This document shows, piece after piece, positions 1 through 15,000 of a DNA stretch of 64,000 nucleotides. Where the stretch lies: contig CM067565.1 in the NCBI GenBank assembly GCA_034336665.1, positions 85,885,358 through 85,949,357 on the forward strand, written 5' to 3'. Position 1 is the first letter of the stretch. The number at the start of each line of letters is the position of its first letter. This DNA comes from Luscinia megarhynchos. Its lineage: Eukaryota > Chordata > Aves > Passeriformes > Turdidae. The translations under genes and the position numbers were made by a program. The notes beneath the pieces are model-generated. The model saw nothing but the letters and a program-made list of their open reading frames with translations, was not told the DNA's origin and did no database searches.

Positions 1-3000
1 TAGGGGAGTGATTTATGCATTTTTCTGCACGAAAAGGCCCCTTGTGTGCTTCACATGTAAAGGCAGAACAAAGCAGATCTCTACGAACATTTGTTTTCCT
101 TTTAGCAGTTATTGCCATAAAAAGAGGTCAGAATGAAATGAAACAACTTAATGTTTTGTCCCCTGTCCAGCTCTGGTGCCTGATCTGGTTTCAGCTGTTA
201 TAATTACGGGTCTCTTTCTGAATACATGAGAATGGACTCAGGCCCCTAAAGGATTACAGCTCGTTCAGTGGTTCCCACAACTCTGGACCAACTGGTCACA
301 GTCCATCAAGCCAGCCATGTGTGTGCTTCACTTCTTAATACTTTCTGCAGCCCCAGGTGCAGAGCACTCACGATGGCCTCCAGGACCACCCAGTTTTTCT
401 GCACTGCAGCAGTGGAGCCACTGAAATAAGTAACTTGACAATCACACCCCATAATAAATAGATCTCTTTGGCCAGGAGTCCCAGCACAGCTGAGCTAGTC
501 AGATGTGCTCATCTTTAGGCATTTCAGGAGCAGTCTGAGGGGAGCAATGGTTGGCTTCACTGTCTGGTTTTGTTCCTATGTGTAAAACGAAGCCAAAAAG
601 CAGATAGTTCTTCTAAATAATATTATACAATTTCTGAAAATTCAAATGGCAATTCAGAATCCATTAGGTAAGTGCTGCCATAGTGCACTTGAACATTTAG
701 TCTGCAAGGACCATAGTGACTATAAAATTTCTACTTGAAACTCTCTCTTTGGACACAGGGCAAAGACCATAGGAAGCATCTCTCTGCTGTGTCATTGTGC
801 TCCCAGACCACCTGAAGAATACGTAGGTGGGAGCCTGATGTCAGTCATGCTTTCTGTTTTTTGAAGTCCTCATTATTCAGGTAGAATTGACAGGCATAGA
901 TGTGATGAATGGAGCAGCAGTTTGACCAGGAGACAACTTGCCCAGTGCTGAAGGACTGCTGGCTTGTATCACACAACATTGCAAAACTTCAGTTCAGCTG
1001 CACTCCATCCCACTACAGCCAAGTGTGTCCAGTTAAATCCCACAACAGAAATTCAAATGAGTACCTCAGAGTGTAGTAGTGCCAGCAGGAACATATTGCC
1101 CTTCTCCCTTGTTTATCTACCCAGCTCTGGATGAGGCAATTTTTGAGCTCAATGTTACGTTCAGATCATCATTTTTAAAACCTCCCAGTGCACATATCAT
1201 CCATGAAGGACATATAATCCTTTTCAGACTTCCTTTACATTTTTGCCATATATCATATTCTGCATTAGTGAGTTCCTCAGTTTAGTTTTGTGTTTTCTGA
1301 AGAAAAGGGCTTCCTTCACCTGGTCTTATATTTGGCAATAACTTTCATTGGATATCCTTGTGGTGTTAGAAATAATGTCTATATCCATACTTTTCACCTT
1401 CTTTATGCCCTTCATCCTTTTCAAGTCCTTAGTGCAACCTAAGGGTCTTTTCAATTTCTCTTTAAACAGAAACCATTTCCTACTTTTCATCAAACATTTT
1501 ACCCTCTCTACATTATTTTTTTTCATAAACTACATCAGGTTTCTTAGTATGAAATGCTAGAAATGCATGAGATCTTTGAGGTGAATTCAAACACTGACAT
1601 AATTCTATATTTTTTTCTTCTTCTGTCTGTATTCTTTCCCTAATAACTCAGTTCCTAGTTTTGGTATTATCAGATGTAAGAACGTCTCTTGCTTTCGCTG
1701 ATGCCGATAGTGAAAATTCTAATCTGATTTCCATGAGGACAAGTTGGACCTCTATCCCAGAGCTCCCCCAGCAGCCCAGCATTAATCTCCTGAGTTATCA
1801 GGCCACCTATCAGTACTCTGTTGTTCAGCCTTTTGTTCATCTGAGGAGTAGGTCTTCATGGATTCCATGACAGATCAATGATTCTGGGTTTCTCCAGAGA
1901 GAAAGGGAATCATTCATCATTGCTAATGGTTTGTTTTGTGTATTGATCTTACCTCCTCCTGACATCTATTTATAAGGAACTCAGAAATATCTCCCATAAA
2001 AAACACTTTATTTTTGGATAGAACTCAGTATGTTGGACATAACAGTTTTATGTCCTTCTAGTCAGGTGGGATTATTTTTTGGCTATGCCCTGATTATTTA
2101 ATGACCAGCGAAAAAACTGCCAGCTGACATTAGTGTAATTCTTACAGAATACTATAGGCAAGGGAGTAAGGTCAGAACATTCATCATGTTTTCCACAGTC
2201 AGGTGCCACTGCCCACTCCAGCACTCTTGAAATTTGTAATAACTGAACTCCAAAGACTCACACTCATATGATGCCGTGAGAATTGCTGGTTTGTTTTTAA
2301 AGCAATTTTCTTCTCCCCATCACACTAGAAATTATGAAGAAAATCTTCCCTCAAACACATTCTTATGTCTCAGAAAAACACAAGGAATAAAGTGAACATC
2401 TTTCCTCCTGGTATGTTTAGCCTCCAAAGCAGGTGTGTGTTGAGCTTTTGGGATCTGCAGGGAGGTGATACTGGGAATGGCAAGCTAGCTCTGCTGAAGT
2501 CAGTGACACAGTTCCTAGCAGCTTCATTATGAATATGGTTTTACCCAGGGGCTTTACCAGCTAAGCAACAGTTACTCTATATACACGTAGAGGATGCATG
2601 ATGTCAAGTTCCAAGCTTTTCAGGTAATTTCTGCTTAGCATCTGCACAGACATGCATAGACAATGTCACAGTTGAGGCACTACCTTTGACTGTTGCCTTT
2701 GGGTTAGCTATTTTGTTTACAAAGACAGGAGGTATGATGAATAGGTTTCTTTTAGTTCCTAACTTTATTCCCCAGAGAAATAGATTTCAAGGGGATTGAT
2801 TTGAAGAGCAAATGCATACATCTTCACAGGATCAGCACCTAAATTCCTGTGATTCTTCTAACAGAGCAATTACTTTTCACATTCGATTTTACCAATGTTA
2901 GTTCCCAATTCAATTAACATCACCACTATTTTCTCTTGACAATTTCATGGCAAGCCTATAGGGATGCCATTAAAATGTCATTATATTGCTGCTGTGTTGT

Positions 3001-6000
3001 AAGACTTCAGTGGGAAAACAATTTCAGTACAAGTCTACAGAGATCTTGTTATGAAGCTGTTAGAATGTGAAATGCAAATAACATCAATTATTTCAGTGTG
3101 AGCCTGTGGAGTCCCAATCCTGATGTCATCATGACATGAAGTTGAAAAGAAAAACTCTTCTAATCTTCATGTATGAAGACACCAGAATGATGTGAGAATT
3201 AAGGGAGAAAAAGAAAGACAGAAAGGGACAAAATGCTTTTAATGCATTGCTACAGTGATGTGAGACAAAAAGAGAATTCATAGGTCATGTATTACAATCA
3301 CTATGTGACCGTGGCAACCCTAGTCCTGAGCTTTCAATATATACGGTCCTCTAATCCTATATGCAGGGGGAGTTTAGTGACAGGGAGTATTTTTAGATCC
3401 CTTCAAGGAAAGGATCTGTTCCTGCTGCACATATTTTGAGCAGAATGTAGTTTCCCACAGCTTCCCCATGACACACATAAGTACTCCTCAAATCCATGGT
3501 AAGCCATACCACGGCTGTACACTTCATCTGTGTAATTCTCTAGAAATAATTAGAAGAGAAGGATCACCAAGCCCTGAGGGTGGACCCCCACTGTGTGCTA
3601 CGGGCAGCTCCAAAGCTGCCTTGATACCAGGCGCATCAGTCAGGCAGACAGCAAAGCCCCTGAAAGGAAGCTCAGATGGAGCTCAAACGAGCCCTGTGGA
3701 GCTCATCTGACACTTGTCCTCCCAGCACATGTGCAGAAGGGGGCTTGCCTCCCTGGATGCTGCCTGTGTGGAAGTTGCCTGGATGGCCACTTGGCTGCTC
3801 TAAACCCTGCAGTTCCCTAGTGTGGCAGAGAAAGCCACAGGGTGTCCCTGAGCAAGGCTGGGAGATGGCTGAGCATGCAGTGCTGGGTCAGTACAGTCTG
3901 GGTCTAGCCCCAAAGACAAGAGTTTGGTGTGGTTGTTTAAGGAAGGGGTGCAGTCGCTGTGAGAACAGATAGAACGACCCAGAAAATTATATGAATAAGT
4001 ACGAGATGCGACTGAGTACAGTATATAAAATGCGTCTTTCCATGCTGTGCCAAGCACAGATTTTTTGGTTTGTAGAGCCTACATCCCCATTTTTTGTGCA
4101 GATATACTCCCTTCCATTTGCCAAAGGTCTACACAAAGTAAAATGGAAATAATGATCTTTTAGTGAACTCTGAAAAAGTGGTCCAAGTTTTCGGTCAAGC
4201 TCTTTGGACTTTGGTCCAAACTCATTTGGTCAGTGATAGGCTACAAAAAAGTACTCATTTTGCTGATACAGAACAAGGATGTTGATGACTGCAACCTACT
4301 CTTCCGCCACAAAAAAATATGAGTTTGAAAGGACAGCCCCATTTTAAATTAATGCTTGTTTTTCCAGAAAATTGTCGTCATTGTCACCATCACCCCTGAC
4401 CAGACCCAGAACCATCAAGGGCACACCTAGGAATCCAGAACTGAGGGAGAAATAAGATTTCCTCTTTTCCTTCTTCTTCTTTCCTGGAGACAGAATTGAC
4501 TGCTCATAACTGTGGATCAAATGAGATCTATGAAGCCCTTCAGAGACACAAGCCTCCTGAATGGCAAAGTGCTATCTTAGAAAATATCTCATAACTACCC
4601 CAGGAGAGTTGATCTGGCCATATCCAATGTGTCATTCTGTGTGCCTTCATGCACTCAGGATGGCATTTCCCAGGAGACACAGCATTGCACTCACAGAAGT
4701 CCATAATAAACAATTATGTTGATCTACAATGCTTTCAACACAAAAGGCTGAGTTCAAGGATTTGTAATTGCCTTATGTTTCTTAACATCTATGCAATGAA
4801 CCAAGCCTCCAACTTTGTTTATTCTTGCTCTGAAGCCAGGTATTCTCTGCAAGCAGAATTGTTTTTGTAATTACACACAGACCTTACCAGAGCATGACTA
4901 TCTATCTGCAGAACCATCACCAGAAGTCTTAGAAAGGAATGAGAGTATAGAGACTGGATGGTTAAATACTCCTTTAACTGCTTACTGAAGTGTGAAAAGG
5001 AAAGCATTATGGTAACACCTCAGCATCTTTCTGCTGATATTGCCAAATCATGGCAAGGCTGTGGTATGTTATGCAGGCTGCCACAGTTTATCAATGCTCA
5101 GAAATCCTTATTTGCAGCTCGTCCATATGGGTGGCACTGGACTAGAGTACCTGTTGGGAGTTTTGTCCTCACACTGCTAAGGTGCACTGAAGATAGCTAG
5201 TGGCTTGACAGCAGATTAGAAGATTTTTGCATTCTCTTTTCTGAGCCACATATGAGGCAACACATGTTTGATACCCTCTGGTTTTAGAGTGGTTGGTGGC
5301 ACTGTAGTCTCCCCAGCTGAGCAGCTACTGCAGTTGGTGTCAGCTGCCATAGCTGAGGGTTGCTCCCAAGAGTCACATCTTATGGCCAGCCTTTGTTACT
5401 TATATTTGCTCTAGCCTTTGTGGATAGACAGAGCTCAGGAGGGTCTGCATCCTGGCTGACTTCTTTCTGCACTGCAAATAACACAGGCTTGTTGAAACAT
5501 TCTTAATTGGTGTAATCAGGACAGAAGATGAATACGAACAGACTTACTTAAAAAATTTCTCTCTCCTACTTCTATACTTCCAGACCTCCTCTGTGAACAG
5601 CCTCTTCTGTAATGTATTTCTCTATTTCTGGATCTGTTCCAAGACAGAAAGCAGAAGAGCACCAACACTGCTCAGGGTTAGCTGAGTTTAAAAGCAAAAA
5701 TCTGAAAAACAAATGTCAGGCAACCTATATTGTATCTGAAATAAGTTTAGTTTGCTAGAGGTTATTTAACCTACATCATTTTGCCTGTCTCCTCCCTTGT
5801 TTAGTGCCAATGTTCATTTTGCACAGAAATAATTGAGACAGTAAGTGATCATTCTTTGCAAGACCTTTACAAATGAGCCAATATCCCAAATTTGCACTGC
5901 CCAGAGCTGGTATTGGGAGTTCAACTTTCACAAAAATGCCTGCAGAGCAGGATGGCTTGTGGAGCCTGTGTGAAATTCTTCAGGCTGAAGGGGCTCTAAC

Positions 6001-9000
6001 AAGAATCAGATAAAAGGCTGGTTAAGAGGTGCCCTGGCTCTGGATAGCTGGCTGCCAACAGCCACTTTTACCACAGAATAGAGGAAATAAGGCTAGAGGG
6101 ATGACCAGAGGGCACAGAGGGAAGGCAGCAGGAGAAGAAAGTTGGAGGTGGATGCCAAAGCACACGGAGGAACAAATCCACTGAGTGATACACTTCCTGC
6201 TCCTGTCAAGCAGAAAAGGATAATATTCCAGATGCTTCCCTTCCCACAGGGGTGGTTATCCCTGTTGTCGACTCCTAGAAACCTCCTTCCTCTCTCCCCC
6301 TTTCCCTGTCACCAAGAAGCACAAATTCTCAGTCTGTTGGCTAGGATATGATGCAGCCCCACCCATACCCACGCAGACTTGGAAAGGGCTGAAGGGGCAA
6401 AAGGGACTCTCGTGGACTGGACGTCCTGCCCAGGGCTGTACCAGACTCTTGGGTGCAATCCCAGCACTGCCTGGTTCCTCCCCAGGTCAGAAAACCATAA
6501 CAGATTCAGTGTGGGCCTGCTGGGACTGGATGGCAGGTCCTGTGCTCTCCTGTCTTACTACAAGCTCAACTTTACATCAAGTGATTTGTCAGTGTTTTCC
6601 TGCTAGCATTTGGCTTTTCTCTTGGCTTTGCTTCCCACTGCTGTTAACTGTCCTGACAAATGAAAGTCATTCTGAAACTATGTGGCTTTGTAATTATTAT
6701 CTTTGGTAAATGTTTTGAAAGCTGAAGAGTTGCTGTTTGCTCCCTCACAAGCTGCAAATGCCTGCCAGAAGTTCAATTTAACTGTCAACACCTCTGCTCA
6801 TGAACTTAAATATTTTGGAGTCTGTCTTTATGGTTACATATATTAGCATGTTCTGCTTTCTGTAGGACAGACAACTGCTTGCTAATAAGAATGTGCTCCT
6901 GTTTAGTCATGTTTCTTTATTTAAGGCTGCTGTTGAACCAGTCTTTATCTCTCTGTGCTAGAATTCATGTCAGAAATAGGTTTTTCTGAGTTCCTCTTGA
7001 CTAAAGACCTTTAGGGTACTGATACCTTAAAATAAATCCAGATGCTGGATAACCTCACAACTGACATCACTACCAGCTTTTTGAAGTTGGAATGGTAATG
7101 CCTGGAAAAACTTGTGATAGGTCTCTCCCATTTTACTTTTTGTGCACAGATACAAGCACTTTTGGTAACTGCTTTACTGCAGGGGAAGAACTTGTGAGCG
7201 CTGAATTAGGCACAACGACAACCAGGTGGAGAAACAGACTGAGATAGGAGGTTTAATAGACATATTCAGCTTGTAGCAAATGAATCAACCCCTGTGTTTC
7301 ACTGCAGTAGATGGCAAACCCTGTGTTCTCTTCTTTGGAAATCAGCCAGGTTATATGCAGTATTGACCAGAAATTGATATCTTGGGTGCTTCTGAAAATT
7401 CTCCCTAAGATTTAGGTCTTCAGACTGATGCTCAGCTCCTTCAGCCTGATGCTCAACTCCCATTGACTTTAGATGGAATTAGAAACCTGTGTGATCTTGA
7501 GATTCAGGGCCATAGAAAGATTTTTAAAAATGCTGATGTACCTAGTTCCTTTAATTTCACATGAGAAATTGCATCTGCATCTCTGAGTTCCAGAAAAGCA
7601 AAGAAACTCAATCCTTCCTCATTCCTATGCATCCTCTGTTCTTATAAGGAGTAGGAATAGGAATGATTTGTGGTGGGATACTGAGACCTCACTGGGTTTG
7701 GCAGGGTTATTAAAGCAGGCTAATAGGATTCAGTACACATTGACCTTTAAAATATAATGGGAGCTAGGTATGACCCTTATTGGGTATCCCAGAAATTTCC
7801 TGTTAACTCTTTATTAAGCTCCTCTTCATTAAGAACCCTATACATTTCCAAATGGCTATTCTTTTCCCCTGGCTGGACTATGGTCCAGCCACAGCCTACT
7901 TCCCATAGGAAGAAGCAGGAGTTTCTTGTTACTAGAGGAATACAGAGAATATACCCTAAATTTCTCTCATGCTTTAGAATGATTTAGAATGATTGGGCAT
8001 GATCACAGCTCCTTTTGTGGGGGACAGGCAGAGTGGGCAATTCTCTGTTCCAGATTTCCTGAGCCCTCTTTCATACTTTCATCCACAAGGAAACGGCCTG
8101 AATTTCAGGGTTGCAATTACATCCTCTGAAAGTAATTTCTGCTAAGTCTAGGCCTCTCCCTTTGGTATCTGGGCAAGAATTCAGTTAAAAAGTAGAATGT
8201 TCATTGTTCAAGATGTTCCTGGGGATGACATCAGCAAATTCCTTAATAAATACCACAGAAAATAAATTAACCTCTGGTAAGATGAGCCATTAATTAGGCC
8301 ATTTGTCTCACATGTCACCACCAAATCTGTTATATTACATCCCTCTACATTTTCCAACAAAAGTAAAGCTGCTTTCACATTAATTTTGGTTTTTGTCATA
8401 AAAGGAATTGGGTTTGCCTTCTTTGCTGGGATTTTGTGTGTGTTTGTGTCAGGAACAAATACATTAATGAGACCTCCAGAGCAAAATGCTCTTTAACATG
8501 GAAGAGAAATAATCTCCAAAGCAGAACAGAACACACTGAAGCATAAATAGGACAGACTGGATGACAATAAGTGCAAGCAGCTGGCCAGCACAGATTCACA
8601 GACTGAGTGGAGCTATATACACGGTGATAAGGGATTCATTTAGCTTTAAAAAGGGCCTAATGTGCCAAAAGAGCCCAAATGATAGGGTTTCCCTAATCAC
8701 CATGGATAAATTTCATGCCACGCCTGAGAGACTCATTGCATTAGCACCTTTAACTCACCTAGATTAAATTGTGGTCCTGTGAAAGCTCAGAGAGCTCAGG
8801 CCTCTGACACTGCCTTTGTGCATCCCCTCTTAATCAGTGAAGATTTCATCTCACAACCATTCACATGCAGCGTTGTAAATGTAAAGTGAGACCTCAAGTC
8901 TTCAGCAAGGCTCTTGAAATGTGAATTGTGGGTCAATAGGGAATATAATCCCACAGTTCTGATATACAGTTGGGATATGCTTATGAATGTGCTTGGAACT

Positions 9001-12000
9001 TTATTTCTCAGAAAGCACTTACACCTGAAGCTGAGTTTTAGAATAGTCAATATTGCCACCAGGGCAGTCCAAGAGAGTATAGGAGCACATGGAGCTGCTA
9101 TATATTAATTAAGAATATGAGCATAAGAATAGCAGTGGCCAAAAGGGAGCATTCTGGAAGGAATCAGCAAAAACATCTTTTTAAGAAGAAGGCTAATCTG
9201 GAAAGTGGTACAAAGAACATTTTTGCTGTGAGAAAGAATGGCAGCAAATGAGCAGAAAGACTGGGAGAAATGGCAACTGCAATTTAGTTTCTCAGCATCT
9301 ATGAACAAAGGTAGCAAATAAGTGAGTTGTCTGGAAAGTTAATGAAAGCTGCATGAAATTATATTTAAAGAGATTTTAAACACCTTGTAGATAGTAATGA
9401 AGGAGGAATCAACTGTTGTGAGCAAAAGAGGTACTTCTGGTGATTAAACCAGGACTAGTTTGTATTCTGGCAATCCCTCGGCACTTTGGTGCTAGTGCTG
9501 TGTCAAGGCTCAAAATGAAATGCAGAGGACTCTGCACAGCTGTGATGTGAAAAGAATGAGCCAGCTGGTGAAGGGGCTACCTTATCAATCTGTGCCTTGG
9601 GGAGACACTGCCAACCTCTGTAGGGTCTGTGCAGCCTCCTCGTGCCCCAGCACACCTAGGGGCAGTCCTTGCCACCAGCACTGCTCCTCTTTTGCAGGGG
9701 CAAGGATGGGAGAGCTGCCTTCAGATCATCAAGATTTTAATCACTCATTTGTAGCTCGTATTCCCAAATGCCAAGCAAGAGAGATGAAAAGTTACTGCAA
9801 AACCTCTTGGTAACACTGAAGTTGTACAGCCAGGTGCCTCCATACGTGGCTTCCTCTGTGTTGCACGGCCAAGAAAGGTGAACTGCAATGGGATATATCA
9901 GCAACGGAAAGATGGTGTTTCCCTGGTCCAGTTCTCTCCTGACACCTGCTCTCTCCCAGTAGAAAATCTGTATCCATATTTATATCTGTTGTAGAGAAAT
10001 CTTAATGCATGCAAGGGTCTTCTCAAGAGCAAAACTAATGGAGATTTATACTTCAACAACACCCTCATCCTTTGCAATTTTGCCTATTGTGAGTGCACAT
10101 GTGCGTGTTTTGGGCTGATTTGTTTCTATTCAATAAGCAAAAGATAGTGGGGAATACTTCAGCTTTGGAATGTTCTTCGTTAAATGCCTTGGGACTGTGA
10201 TGCATATACACACATATCCTGCCCCAGAAAATTCTTAAGGATTGTCTGCAAGACTCATCTGTCCAGCTGATGTCTTGTTTCCCACTATTAACCCTTTCTG
10301 AGAGATTTTGTGTTTGCACAGTTCTAATACACCCATCTGAGAGGTGTTGGAGAAGTGCCAAAATGAGTGTCATACTTGTTGGCAAGGACAGCTGTGGAAG
10401 ATCCCTTCCTCATCTCATGCTGCCGGTATGAGCCTTTGTTTTTCACACACACATGCACAGCTCTGACTTCTGCTTGGCTCTCCAGGGGAGAGATAAGCTG
10501 AAATGCCTGTTCCAGATGCACACTTTTGTACAGTGTATTTAGCAATGCTCATTCATCAGCAGAACCTGTAATATCACCTTCCAAACAGCAAGAGACAGGA
10601 ATGTGCCAGTGAGCCAGTCTTCAATGCTGTGCTAAGGGTTTTCCCTCCACCTCTCTGAACCTGCAGCCCAGGTAAAGTGGCCAGAATCAATATAAAGTGT
10701 ATTAAAGGAGGCAAGGATATGGTTTTTGAGAGAATTCCCTTATCAGGTGATTCAAGGAAGTATCATCAGTCCCTGGGGCTACTTTCCATCAGAAAGCCAA
10801 ATTGTTCTTTCCTGCTCTCCTCCTGAGCCCTGGGGATTGTACAATGCCTGAACACCATGTTTCCTTTTTAGGTCTATGAGTGTAACAGGACACAGTGGCT
10901 GCTCTGGAAGCACACACCTGCCTCGAAACCCTGCAGAGACATGGCCAGATCTGGATTTTGGTGTAGCCTCACTGCTACACTGGGAATGGCCTCAAGATTG
11001 AGTGCTCTCAGACAGGAAGGTACCTGAAGGCATGGGACTCTTCATCTCTATTTCTTCCCTCCTTCCATCTTAAAACAAGAAAGAATATCCATTTCAGAGT
11101 CTCTTTAGGATTTCTTTTAATCCCTTACCTCATCACAGGAGCCAAACAGTCACAAAAAGAGTGGGCACATGACATCAGATATCCTACAAGACTGCCCTGT
11201 AAACCAAGCTTAACATAGCTCCCAAATGTAGTTTAACAACCTGACTTCATAATCCCAAATTCTAAATTTTGCTTGGTGTTCTTTGGTTTCCTTCCACCTC
11301 AACAATGTGACAACACAGATATTGCCTTAAGGAAGTGCAGTAACAAATATTCCATTCAGGCAGTGATCTCAAACAAATTCTCGGTACCTTGAGGCCTCAT
11401 GCCAGCCTCCTCACTAACCTCTTGTTTGAACAAAATTTTCTGAATATTGGTATCTCGATCCAGCCTCGGTAACATGATGTGATTGAGATGGGGTCCAGTG
11501 CCAGTAAATGGATTGGGTTCAGTGTTAGTGGGTGCTTATATCAATATATTGCACTGTTTCTGCAACCCACAGACCCCAGGACAATTGCTTTACCTGAACA
11601 TTCAGAAGCCACATGACTGCCCACAGCTGGGCTTCTCTGAAGCTTTCTCACTGCTGGACAATTACTTCTTATTGTGTCCAGAAGCACAGTTCACAAATAA
11701 AGTCAAGATTTTCAGTGTGTGAGTCCACAGGAACTGTCTTGTTTCCAAATAACTCACAATTATTTTTCAAAATATTCATTCAGAATTCAGATTCAGGTGC
11801 AGTAATTGAATGGAGCTCTCAAACTCAAGGATAGCAGAAAAGCTAGTAGTCTTTGGAGTGTTTTGGCAGTAAAGCCAGCATGAAATAGCATGAATTATGA
11901 CACTGCCTGGAAGCTCCAGCTCATGTCTCAGGTAACCATTTGCCTTCAGATGGCAGAGGAGGAGGAAGAAGAACTGCTGTGCTGTTGAATTGTTTAACAG

Positions 12001-15000
12001 TAGCTGTAACCACTGTCTCGACCACACCCCGGTGCAGTCTCCTCACTTGCTGGCTCCTGCTGATGACAATACCATGGCAGCTTGTCCTGGGTAAATTGGT
12101 TCTTCAGTCTGGTTATGTTCTCAGGAATTAATGCGTTTAGAGAGATCTCTAATCCATCCCAAGCTGAAACTGTGGTTCAATCCAAAAGGCTAATGCATTG
12201 CTTTTACATAGTACATAGTGAATAAGTTGAACCTGTAGGCTACCACTCATTGTTTAAACACTCTAACACCTCACAAATGCAAAATGTCTTTCATACAGGA
12301 ACTTCAAAGTACTTTTTCAATCACCAATTTAATCCCACAGTGCATCAGCCAAGTCAGCTGGCAGATACAGCTCTCCTCTTTTCAGGTAGGTAAACTGAGG
12401 CAGTGAAAACTCAAACACATATGTCCAATATGACTTATTTTCAAATACACCAGCTCCTTACGGCTTCATTGCTTTAGGATTCCTACATATTTTTGAATTT
12501 CAGATAGCATTTCTTGAAATAAATAATGAAGTGAATAATGAAGTGAACAAAACATGAGTAGTCATGCCAGATTATGAATGTATTTTCCCGTCCTTTTTGT
12601 GATCCTGTAGACCTCATAACTTGTTTTATATATCCAAGGAAGATGAATGGAAGGCCAGGGGCTTGGAGGTTATTTTACCAGAAGGAATGGTTTGTGTTCC
12701 TGAACAAAGACACCTAATTTTTAGTGAAAGCTGAAAAGAGGAAGAAAATTCCATACTACTGGTATTATATATTCCCTTGTTTATACACACTGGCCTGTGT
12801 CCAAAGCAGAGTGTGTGGAAACCACATGACTACTATTGAATATGTGCCTAAATCAAATTTGCAGTGTTTTTCCTCTGCTTGCCAAGCACAAGCCTCCAGT
12901 GGGGTTAGATACCATATGTTAGGTAGAAAACAGGTTGCAGTTTTATTGCCTACCTTTCCAGGTACAGGATGATCTTGCCAAACTAATTGACATCCAACTC
13001 TATAGAAACTATAAATGTCTGGTTTAGTCTGGATCCCAAAGCCCGTCTCAGTTTCTCCAAAATGGTTGACCAAAGCTGACACCTACTCCTTCAAAAGCAG
13101 TGTCTAAGCAGAAAGGACAATGAAGAAGGAAAGCTTTGGGTCTTTCTTCCATTTGATCTAGGAGAAAACACATTTGCAGGTGAGATTGCTAGAGAAGCCA
13201 TCGGGAAGCAATAGGCACCGTGTACCACTGTACTGTTTGCAGCAACACTAAAAATTTCAGAATGTGTTTTTGCTCCTTGTTGGCACAAACCCAAATCTTT
13301 TGGAGCAGAGTCTGTGCTGGAGATTTGTTTTGCTGCTCATAACTCCAGGCACAAATGGAAGAGCCTGGTCCAGCTGCCAGTTTCAAAGGGAAGAGACTCA
13401 AATATGGCTTTCCACTTTTGGACAGGAACTAAAATGGAAGACTAGCCACTGGCCTGCTGTCATTTTGTTTAAAACTATGGAGTATTCTAGCATAAATGCA
13501 AAGAGTGGCCATAGTGAATCAGAGCAAAGATCCATCCAGCATAGCAATCTGTCTCTGAGAGACAGAAGACTCACATTGCAACAGCTTGCTGCTCATGGAC
13601 TTTGAGATCCAAAATAATTTTATTCAGTGGGCTTGATTGATTGGATTTCTCTTCTACTAATTTTCCCTATCTCTCCCTGAATCAAGGCCAGCTTTCAGCA
13701 TTCACAGCATCCTACAGCAGAGCATTCCTGTGGTTTCCAGAAATGTGTAAAGGAATACTACTTTCTTTTGTTTATTTTGAATCTTCCCCTTTTTTTCTCA
13801 TAAAGAAATATTCCATGTACTTGGCCACCTTTTCACCCTTCTCTGAACCTTTTCCAGCTTAGTTATACTATGTTAGAGATGAGGGACTCAGAGCAGCATA
13901 CAAAACAATAACATGTTTTGGGGTGTGCTGTAGATTTGAGCCATCACTTTAAATGGGTCACTTTTTCTCTATATGCATTTGCATTTATTTACATTAAATG
14001 TCATCTGCCCTCTCAGGGCAGAATTACTTTACCTTTAGTACATTATGGAGCATGACATTAGTCAGCTTATGCAGGCTTGACATCTAAGAATGTCCTGAGC
14101 AAGAAAACATAGCATACCTACCACACAAACTACACTTTCAAAAACCACCTGTGTGGGAGGACTCACACTTCTGAAAATGCAGGATTTACAGATCAAAAAT
14201 TTAGTAAAAGGATGAAAGTAGGAATGCATTCTGTATAGTGAGCTGGGCACAAAGTATAATTATATAAGAATGTGAAGGTTTTTTAATGTTCTCTTCAGGA
14301 GGAAAAGTTTCAAAAGCCCATCTAAAATTCTGCATGACCATTGGTTTGTATTATAATGTCTAGCAAGTACTTTTAGCACTTACTTCCCTAACAGAGATGA
14401 TAACTGGCATCCACACAAAAATTTGAAAGCAACAATCAGATGTGGGGCACACAAAAAACAGAAGCCAGGGTCACCAGGGCCTTAAGCATGGAATACTTGG
14501 CATTGGCATTACACACCTCAGCTGGAATTATCTCTGTGTCCTACTTCATTGAAAATACTCAGAAGTGGATATCCAAACACAACAGCTCTGCTCCAGTCTT
14601 GGCTAAAATAATTTATTTACCATATCTACTATCTACAGTCCAAAGCTGATCAAAATTTGATTTTATGGTTGAGCTAGATTTGCCTGATTGTCTAGAACAC
14701 AAATGCTAGGCCCTGCTTCTTTTTGAAAGGCCCTATGATCTCCATGCTTAACTTCAATCCTCTTGGAACTCAAATTCTTGATCCAGTCTTCTGAGATTTA
14801 TATACTGATGGTCTGTGCAATAGCTTGAAAAATCAAAATCTTCCACAAAGCCATGATATCTCCAACCCAGAGCTGCCTACTGAACTGCTGGATGTGGAAC
14901 AATTTTCCCTGGTTGGTCATGGTAACCTCATGAATCTTTACAGGAGTCCCAGAGATGTTGTCTCATGTCCAGCCACTGCTGTCATTTCCTACCACCATGA